64,000 bases of DNA from Hawksworthiomyces lignivorus. Its lineage: Eukaryota > Ascomycota > Sordariomycetes > Ophiostomatales > Ophiostomataceae. The position numbers were made by a program, and so were the translations under genes. Shown here one piece after another: positions 56,434 through 64,000 of this stretch. The stretch's first letter is position 1, and each line of letters begins with the position of its first letter. The notes under the pieces were generated by a model. It was given only the letters and a program-made list of their open reading frames with translations, did no database searches and was not told the origin of the DNA. The stretch is from the NCBI GenBank assembly GCA_002917075.1, contig NTMA01000015.1:186001-250000 (forward strand), in the 5' to 3' direction.

Positions 56434-57463
56434 TCACCGGTGTCCTCCCCCGTACTGCATCCGCAGCGCCATCAGCTGCGTGCGCTCCGCCTCGGGGAGC
56501 TGATCGATGACGGCCTGGGGCAGCTCGAGCACTTGCTTGATCAGGTCGTCGGGGTTCTGCACGCCGGGCGCGGCTGGCAGTGGCGCGGCCGCCGGGACGG
56601 CCAGCTCGGGCTGGTAGCCGCCACCGTAGGCCGGCGCACCATACGGCGCTGGAGGTGCCGCTTGGGGCACGGGCACGGGCGTCGGCTGCGGTGGCGGCTG
56701 CTGCTGCTGCTGCTGCTGCGGGGCCAGCGGCGGGGGACCCTCGACGACGGACTGGATAGCCTCAGGCGAGACGAGGTCCATGAGCAGCAGGGCCTGGAAG
56801 ACGGCGTAGGCCAGCTGGGGCGCCTGGCTCAGCAGCTCGGTGGCGCGCGCCGGCTCGCCGGCCGCCAGCGTCTTCATCTGCGCCAGCACGTCCAGCAGCT
56901 GCGTCGGCGGCAGCGTCCGCAGCACCCGCGAGATCTCGTCCACCGCGCTGGCCCCCGGCGGTATATCCTTGCCGGGCGGCAGCGGCGGTAGCGCCGCGCC
57001 GCCTCCTCCTCCGCCTCCTCCTCCTCCCGCGCCAGCGGATGAGAAGGCGCCGTCCCCGTTGGACGCGGACCCGCCGCCGCCACCACTGCCGCCGCCGCCC
57101 AGTCCTCCGGATTCGTCCGCTGCGCCCTCGTTGGAGAAGTCCACCCGCAGCTTGCGGCCCATTACCTCGTAGTCGTTCAGGTTGCGCACCGCCGACGCGG
57201 CCGAGTCGGCGTCTGGATACTCGGCGAAGCCGAAGCCCTTGGGCTTGCCATTCTCGCGATCGTAGACGAGCCGGAAATTGACCACGCGGCCGGCGCTGCT
57301 GAAGATGTCGCTGATCTGCTCTTCGGAGAGGCCTACGAGAGGAAAGGACAAGTAAGTGAAAGCTGTCCTAAGATGCGGTTTGGGGAACAAAGGAGATTGA
57401 ATTAGACTCACCATATGGGATGTTGCCCACAAAGACAATCTTCGATGGAGGCCTTGTCGACAT
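56434..57463 (-). CDS. CstF-64/RNA15-like mRNA 3'-end processing factor
   Basis: Two exons, 57463-57412 and 57332-56434, encode 316 residues. The 79-bp intron (GTGAGT...CGTAG) splits the RRM; joining gives [20 protein letters not shown]. The RRM (about 8-86) has RNP2 (VFVGNI) and RNP1 (KGFGFAEY). After a Gly/Ser-rich linker (about 92-135) comes a hinge region, [24 protein letters not shown] and [23 protein letters not shown]-rich stretch follows, then the C-terminal CstF domain, [21 protein letters not shown]. CstF-64 (CSTF2; Rna15 in yeast) binds the GU-rich element downstream of the poly(A) site and partners CstF-77/Rna14 through the hinge. All three expected modules are present, so the assignment is firm; the exact local gene name is not known to me. 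Confidence 0.92.
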
Positions 57464-58468
57464 AGCTGTGGCGAAGAGAGGAGATGAAGGAGATTGAACG
57501 GGAAGAGGGGTCACGACACAAGGGTCGCGAGGAGAGCTAAAAGCTTCGACAAGCTGGGGCTGGGAAGGGAAGCTTCGCAGTCGTGCTGGTTCAAGCTGGA
57601 GACTAAAGATGTAGATTGATCGACAGTCCGGAGAGCAATGATGGAACTCAAGCCAGTTCACAAAATAGATAAGACCTGAAAGTCGGTGCAATTGTGGGTG
57701 TCCTGCCGTCCCTGGCAGACTGGTTGGAAATGGCTTCGATAAAGGAACAGAGCAAACAATGGACTGGTCGTATTTTGTTGGTTGTGCCGTTTTGAGGTTG
57801 TTAGCGCGTGAGAGAGCTCCCAGCCGCAATTTTCGTTCTGAATGGGTGATCACGTGACCGTTTTGACTGCGAGACGTCACTTTCACGTTGATCCCGAAAG
57901 CAACTCAAGCACCTTTGCGCAGAAGAGTGCACAAAGATTATTAGAAATGTCAAAACATCAGATGGTTCTTTAATATGCTCCATTGTATCTGAGCGTAGCT
58001 GTAAAGTAGTCTCGTAGTGTAGCGTCCAACAAGCTTACAGTGGCCGCAGCCTTGCCGCTGATGAGACACGCAGAGCTTGCTCTATGCTTAAAATTTTCAA
58101 ATATGATTCCAACTGTTTGTTGCTATCTTGTTTGTTAATTTGAAATTAATGTTAGATATAATAAGCCTAAGTTTACAATAACTACGACGCAATAAACCGC
58201 AATGCGAAAATACTTGACTATTAGGAATTAAGGTTTAGCAGTAATCGGAGCTGTTGGTCGTGCGCATCATTCACGTCAGATATGAGTGACATAAACCCCG
58301 CTAGCCGAAATACAAAATCCAAAGCTACACGTACAAAGACAGAAAAGCATGTTCTTGGTAAATGAGATTATTGTTATGAGAAATTCATTAAGTGCGTCCA
58401 TTGCAATATTGTGTCCGGTGGTCTAATTTGTGAGAAACTAGATTTATCATTCTGGGTGGCCCCATCTG
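57464..58468. other. Spacer of 1.0 kb, AT-rich in its distal half
   Basis: The part next to the CstF-64 start is C/T-rich on the minus strand and likely its promoter. From about 58080 to 58440 the sequence is AT-rich and without ORFs. It may be the 3' region of the next gene or decayed DNA. No gene was found. Confidence 0.5.
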
Positions 58469-59777
58469 TTAACCTTGTAGCTCTTGGCGTGGCAGCAGCG
58501 GCATGGGTGATACGGTATACGGAATTCCGTATTCTTGTGGCGGAAAGTTTTGCTGCTGGAAAATCTGGTCAGCACTTGGTTGGATAGATTGATGGCCAGC
58601 CTCGGCGGCTTCTGTGAAAGGCGGCCAGTAGACCTGCTGATAAAACGGCTCAGGCTGTGAGTCGAGAGGCTGCTGATGCAGTTGATCTTTTTGCTGAGTC
58701 CCGTACGGATAGGCTGGGAAACAGGCGCCGAGCCTCGCGATCAGCTGCCTCTGCTGTCGATTCACATAAAAGAGATAGGCCATGGCGCTAAAAAAGACCA
58801 GGCAGCCCAGAATAACACCAATCACGATGCCGGCTATGTCTCCCTTAGACAAGCCGTGGTGAGGCTGGCTCTGAGGCACGGGCACCGTACTAGTTGCGCT
58901 GGTCGGCAGGTCCGTTGTTTGTCCTCCCTCTGATGGGCCCGCGCGGGGCCGGCTCAGAGGCGGGGGAACTGTGCTGGCTGTGCTGGTCGGAAGCTCCGTA
59001 GCTTGCTCTCCTTTTGAATGGCCATGGTGGGACTGACTAGAAAATACAGAAACCGCGCTATCCATGCTGACCGTGAAACTGTGGGCGACCGGTAGGTCTG
59101 TGGTTCGTTGCATAAGCTGGAACATTGGCGCATACAGCGTGACTGTTTCGACAGCAAAGATGAGTCCGAACTCTGTGGAACCGCCAGTGGTCACCTGCAC
59201 GCCCGTGGTAGGAACGTTGTAGAAGAAGACACTGGTGCTGGCTGGGCATTGGTAGGCAGGAAAGGCGCCGGTCGTTGCCATACTGGTGCACGTTTGAGCT
59301 CCGTCGACGCCCGACTGGTACTGGCAGGTGTAGCCTCTGGAGATGGCATGTGAGATGAAGAAATAATCCATTGGGACAAAGACGAGGAAGCGCACAGAAG
59401 ATGCAGGACGTGCGGAAGCAGACTTACGTAGGACAGCAACCAATTGCCGTCTCCGGAGGCTGAGGGGGAAACTGGAAGACAAAGCCGCCAACGGAGCTAC
59501 CTGTTGCGCTGCAAGCCGACGTGTAGCCGATCGGGCAATAGATACCCGGCGAATAGACACCCCAACCCAAGAGAGGTATGGGTGTCGGCCGGTTTTGGTG
59601 AGAACCCGGTGGCCAGCATCCGGGATTATCAGCCATTAATTCCGCAGAGCATGTCTGGGCTTGGAATCCAATGCTGCACGTAAAGCAGGCCAGCGCGGCA
59701 GCAGTGCAGCTGGCAGGATATGTGAAGACTGTTGTCAGAGGACCAAGATTTGTCACAGAGGGCGTGGATGCAGCCAT
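58469..59777 (-). CDS. Cys-rich single-pass membrane protein, fungal surface type
   Basis: Two exons, 59777-59428 and 59336-58469, encode 405 residues. The 91-bp intron (GTAAGT...CTCCAG) joins GCCPT to GYTCQYQSG, giving the CCPTGYTC motif usual in this fungal protein group. The N-terminal half has regularly spaced cysteines (CTAAALACFTCSIGF, CPIGYTSAC, GCCPTGYTCQ). A Ser/Thr/Pro-rich stalk (about 225-275) holds two near-copies of a unit with TDLPTSATSTVP and SKG. One membrane helix follows (DIAGIVIGVILGCLVFFSAM), then a cytoplasmic tail rich in Q and P (about 310-405). There is no classical signal peptide at the start (MAASTPSVTNLGPLTTVF), as in related fungal proteins I recall. A wall-stress sensor or effector-like surface role is plausible, but the function is unknown. 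Confidence 0.75.
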
Positions 59778-61331
59778 ATTACCTGCTTGTGAAAAATGCT
59801 AACAGAAACTCGCGATTGGCGTTTTTAACAAGCTTATGGCTGGAAAGAACTCAAACAGAAGTAGCATACACAGGAATAGAGAGCAGGGAAAGAAATATTT
59901 ATTTCTTTGAGAGTATGTCGTGTAGAGAGACGGAACGGTGTATCCATCTACACGAACCGCTCTAATTGACTGGAAATGGTGCCTTTCCGTGGAAAATGGC
60001 TGGTCTACGCGTTACTCGGACGGTTTACTTCCAGCAGCAGAAGCCAAAGATCCAAGAAGCATACAAGAACCATGATTCACATCGTACAGCTTCAGAATCG
60101 CCAACAGCCCAAAAGTAAAGCAACATGCAGGGGCAGACCAACACATCAGCTCTCAGCCACTAAAGTGCCAGGACAAGAGAAAGATCATCCGGGCAGAGTA
60201 CAGATAACAACGAAAATCTAAAGCTTCCCATTGCCCATTTTTCTCTCCCGCAGCGGCTGCTGTGGCAGGCGAGCAAAACCATATCATTTGGAGTATCCAT
60301 GTACAGGCACAATCTCGGTCTTTTGTGCAACCGCCAACCTGGAACGAAGGAGACGTGATGTATTGCAGTTCTGATCAAGTCCCTACAATTTTAAAAATCA
60401 TGGGAGCCGGGCACTTTCTCAGAGCAGAATGCTTCGTTTTTGCTGCTAGTTACTGACGTAGAGATTCAAGGCAGCATTTAAAGGGGAGATAAGGTCCAAG
60501 TTGACCTAGAATGAATCTCTACGCATTTGCTTCTCAAAAATAGTTATTGCTCGCACCAACAAGAAAAGAGCCACTGGCAAAGGCACCTACAGAAATGGCA
60601 GAAGGAGAGAGATTTAGATGCAACCCGTATTCTATGGAGTAAGGGCTGAGACAACGATACGACTAAGGATATCAAACTAATAGAATAAAAATATATCGGG
60701 TGCACTGTTGCAGAAGCACTTAATGAGTGCTGGCATGCGTATGCATTTGCATCTGAGAGCACTTTTCGAATGATTGTTTCTACGCAGATCGAATAACACC
60801 TATTCTTAAACAAATAGAGCGGTCAGCAACTACGAATTTGTTGCAAAACGGGAGTGAAGCCCACTGCCGAATATTTCGTGCAAGAGACACAACTCGCAAA
60901 AAAAGCCAACTCCGCACTGCTGGCAGAATTGAAAACTGAATTCTGCTGCAGAAAAAAGAAGACACATCGCAGCGCATACATATATAGAGAAAACATTGGA
61001 TACGAACAGAAGAGAGCTTCAAGCAGCAAAATTCAAATTTGAGAGAACAGGCACGTGATTTTCCTAGCAGGAAAAGGACGTCCTTTAAATAATTCAGAAT
61101 CTCAGCTCTACCAGAGGCCAAGCAAATGAAACGAGACGTTTTCTTGTGCGCCAAGACTGTAGCTAATGGCTGCCATTGATTTGGAATAGGTGCTTGCACA
61201 GCCTGCGCTGCGGCTGACAAGCCAAAAAAAAATGGCCATAGCCTTGTCGCGGCTATTGTGCATTTCAACATCTATTTCTCCCTTTTTGCTCTAACAGCTT
61301 GGTGAGAGATATCTTTTTTTCATCAACAAAA
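59778..61331. other. Spacer of 1.55 kb, no gene seen
   Basis: A divergent region between the surface protein and the NLR gene. ORFs at 60780-61271 (minus) and 59976-60221 (plus) have no motif. It probably contains both promoters. No regulatory motif was recognised. Confidence 0.5.
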
Positions 61332-64000
61332 ATGTTCCGTAAAAGTCATAAAACTACAAAGGCTCTTGTTGAGACCAAGCTCCATGTCATTTATACCCCA
61401 GAAGGTGACATCTCGCCGGAAATCGAGTAAGTTCTAGTTTGGTACCTAGAACCTGATATTACCGAGGCGCTCTTGACTAACATACTTGCTCACAGCTTCG
61501 TTGTTGTTCACGGGCTGAACTTCAAAAATCATGAAGATCATGCGTGGGCCACCTGGATGAAGCAGGGAAAGCTCTGGCCTCGAGACTTTCTCCCAAGAGC
61601 CGTCTCGAGGCCAGCGCGCGTCATGCTCTTTGAGTACAATTCTAGCCCCGCTGGAGGCGCTGCAGCTATGGACCTAGTCGATCATGCGCGGAATCTCCTT
61701 CACCTGCTTGCACCAAAACGAAAGGTGAGTTCCGGCAACACCTTGTGGGGGAGCGACTAGCTCTGACATGAAATTTAGGACGCACCACGGCGGCCGCTTG
61801 TGTTCATATGCCATAGTCTCGGCGGTCTGCTCGTCAAAGAAGTAAGATATTTAAACATCTTGTTATGTGTGGTCATGCTGCTAATGCATCTGACTGCGTG
61901 TGACAGGCGCTTATTGTAGCACATTTGAATCCCAAGTACGACTCTATTAAAGAAGCGACATGCCTTATTGTCTTCTTTGCTACACCTCACCAAGGTGGGC
62001 GACACGCTTCACTCGGCGACATTATCGTCAAAATATACAACCTAGGGTCCCCTCCTAATAACCTCCTCGACAAAGTCAAGAAAAATTCGCTTGCCTCAAC
62101 GGAGAAATTCAAGCAATTTAGCGATCTTCACCACAAATACCGCCTTGTCACCTTCTACGAGACGCAACCTTACGGCAAACTGGGAATTGTATGTCTAGGT
62201 TTGGTGGTGGCCAGCGAGTTCAAACTCACTGATTTTCTTATAGATCGTTCCAAGAGATTCCGCTGTCTTGGGTCTACCATTGTCAGTTGAGACTGTGGTT
62301 GGTATGAATTCCGCAGACCACAGTACCATCTGTAAATTCCATTCTGCCGATAGTCCTGAGTGCGAGCTGGTGCTGAGCACAATCAGAGCAAGCCTCGAAG
62401 AGGTTTTGAGTCTACAAAAGACGGGTAAATTGTGAATCAGAATGCTTTTATTTGGATGTTACCGACTAACGTTCACTTAGTCGTAGACCAACCTACCCAG
62501 CAACTAATCTCTCTAATCCCAAAAGAAGACCAAGGTAATGTTATATTACCTTTGTGCCTTTTCCTGTCGACGATTTTTCTAACTTGACTGCACAGACTGC
62601 CTCCGTGCCCTCTACGAGGTCACTGGAGAGTACAATAATCAGCGGGGCCAAGTTGACACGCAAGTAGATGGCACATGTGCATGGGTACTAGAACATGGCA
62701 GTTACTTGCGGTGGCGCTCAGCCGATGGGCCATCGCTGCTCTGGATCACAGGAAATCCTGGGTGTGGAAAATCTGTCATTGCCGGTTTCCTTGTTGATGA
62801 GCTGATCGCCAGTTGTCCTCGAGCGATTGTTTGTCCATTCTTTTTTAGCGGCGGCGACGAGAAGCGCACGAGGTCGCACCAAGCAGTTTGCGCTTTTCTG
62901 CACCGCCTGTTTAGCCGCTGGCCAGATCTTGTTTACTACGCCAGGGAGCAATTTGCTGCCAAGGGGAAAATGTTTGCGCTTGTCGCAGAACAGCTGTGGG
63001 ATATCCTTTGTGCTATCGCTGAAGAAGCACATGACCAGCAGACACAGGGGCAGCAGGAACCATGGGAGATTATCTGCGTCATAGATGCCCTCGACGAATG
63101 CGAAGAAGCCTCCAGGCAAGTCCTTCTCAGAGAGCTGACTCTGACTTTTCTGGCCGAGGTTCCAAGCGCATTTCATGGCTGTCTGAAAGTAGTCGTTACG
63201 AGTCGGCCACTACCGGAGATTGAACGCTTCCATCCGCTCAATACGATTAGGCTCAAGACAGAAGACACACCAGGCCCTCTATCTCTAGATATCGGCAGAT
63301 TCATTGACGTCAAGGTGGAGGAGCTGCGGTCGCAAAAGATTTTAGCCGCAGAAGTATGTGACATTGTAGCACAAGGGCTGCGAAGCGGTGCTGATGGCAC
63401 GTTTCTGTGGATAGCGCTCGTCCTCAAGTCAGTTGTGAAACATCCTAGTCGAAAGAAGAGCGCTGTAATGGACATTCTCGAAAATATGCCACCAAACCTT
63501 GATGCTCTCTACAGCCACGCACTGTCTACCGCAAACGAGACCTCCCGGCAGCTGCTCCAGTGCGTCCTAGCTGCCACGAGGCCTTTGAGCCTGGACGAGA
63601 TCAATGTTGCACTGGGCATGGAGAGGGATGTGAAGACTGTAAAAGCCCTGGGCAGCGAACTAGAGCAAGATATCGAGCATACTATCAGGCAGGCGGGCGG
63701 CTTTTTCGTCCGCATCATCGGCTCCAACGTCCATCTTGTCCACCAAACAGCCAGAGACTTCCTCCTACAGAGCAGTGCCAACAATCAAAGCCAGCCTTCA
63801 GGCCACTCATTTTCGCTGCTTCAGTGCAACGCCGTCCTGGCAGACCGCTGTGTCCGCAATTTACTTATTGATAACTGGCCTCGGCACCTGGACATTCGCA
63901 AGAGGCGTCAGGAGCAGGACATTAGCGAATGGCTTTTGTCGGAGATGAAATATGTTTTTAATAATAGGAGCTATATGAAGCCGGCAGAGAAATTGGAGTA
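61332..64000 (+). CDS. NLR-type protein: SesB-like esterase domain plus NACHT, 3' end cut by window
   Basis: Seven exons so far: 61332-61426, 61496-61724, 61779-61841, 61907-62188, 62244-62424, 62481-62534 and 62596-64000 (still open). Introns are 54-69 bp with GT-AG ends. The first part is an alpha/beta-hydrolase of the SesB type: FVVVHGLNF, the nucleophile elbow ICHSLGGLLVKEALI, FFATPHQGG, and a closing SVETVVGMNSADHSTICKF. The serine GxSxG is intact. After a linker (TQQLISLIPKEDQDCLRALY) comes a NACHT NTPase: P-loop WITGNPGCGKSV, Walker B VIDALDEC, VVTSRPLPEIE. A helical region with DGTFLWIALVLKSV and VHLVHQTARDFLLQ follows, as in other fungal NLRs. The C-terminal repeats, if any, lie beyond the window. 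Such proteins are thought to signal in allorecognition or immunity. Every visible catalytic motif is intact, unlike in the HET-NACHT relic to its left. Confidence 0.88.

Noticed and set aside
1..64000. CRISPR arrays, prophage or bacterial operon features
   Set aside because: No direct-repeat/spacer arrays or ribosome-binding-site-led operons are present; spliceosomal introns show this is a eukaryotic genome.

Overview
This is a stretch of nuclear chromosome from a filamentous ascomycete (Pezizomycotina). Gene content and codon use suggest a sordariomycete, possibly Hypocreales, but that placement is an inference. Evidence for a fungal genome: short GT-AG introns of about 54-118 bp with CTAAC-like branch points, GC-rich coding sequence set in AT/T-rich spacers, and fungus-specific families (PalC, Zn2Cys6 factor, SAT4/Pth11-type membrane protein, HET and NACHT genes).

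Layout. 1-6.4 kb: 3' end of an MFS permease, a Rossmann-fold NAD(P)-binding protein, and the unfolded-protein-response sensor IRE1. 6.4-11.3 kb: gene-poor. 11.3-12.8 kb: a seven-helix rhodopsin-like membrane protein. 12.8-16 kb: gene-poor. 16-33.6 kb is a dense housekeeping block: ALG6 and palC (divergent), a Zn2Cys6 factor and ERB1 (divergent), a DUF3237 protein, then MOB2 and LEO1 (divergent). 34.3-37.1 kb: a tRNA-Lys(CTT) gene interrupted by a 70-nt insertion in the T-arm, then a patatin-like protein that has lost its catalytic residues. 41.4-43 kb: a low-complexity, prion-like protein. 45.2-50.2 kb: a HET-domain gene tail to tail with a broken HET-NACHT gene. 52.5-59.8 kb: an MNR2-type CorA transporter, a CstF-64-like 3'-end-processing factor, and a single-pass surface protein. 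61.3-64 kb: an esterase (SesB-like)-NACHT NLR that runs off the window.

Functional themes. IRE1 and ALG6 both serve ER protein folding and N-glycosylation. PalC belongs to ambient-pH signalling, and its upstream region carries PacC-type hexamers. ERB1, LEO1 and the CstF-64-like protein serve ribosome biogenesis, Pol II elongation and mRNA 3'-end formation. MOB2 is the partner of the NDR kinase (Cbk1/Cot1) in polarity control. The right-hand 19 kb holds three allorecognition/NLR-type loci around housekeeping genes. One of them is decayed and carries two stop codons of the kind that RIP makes.

The most unusual item is the tRNA-Lys gene. Removing exactly 70 nt bounded by GT and AG restores a perfect 73-nt tRNA, yet the insertion is not at the canonical 37/38 intron position. 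All gene models were spliced by hand by matching splice signals to reading frame and family motifs. No transcript or database check was possible.
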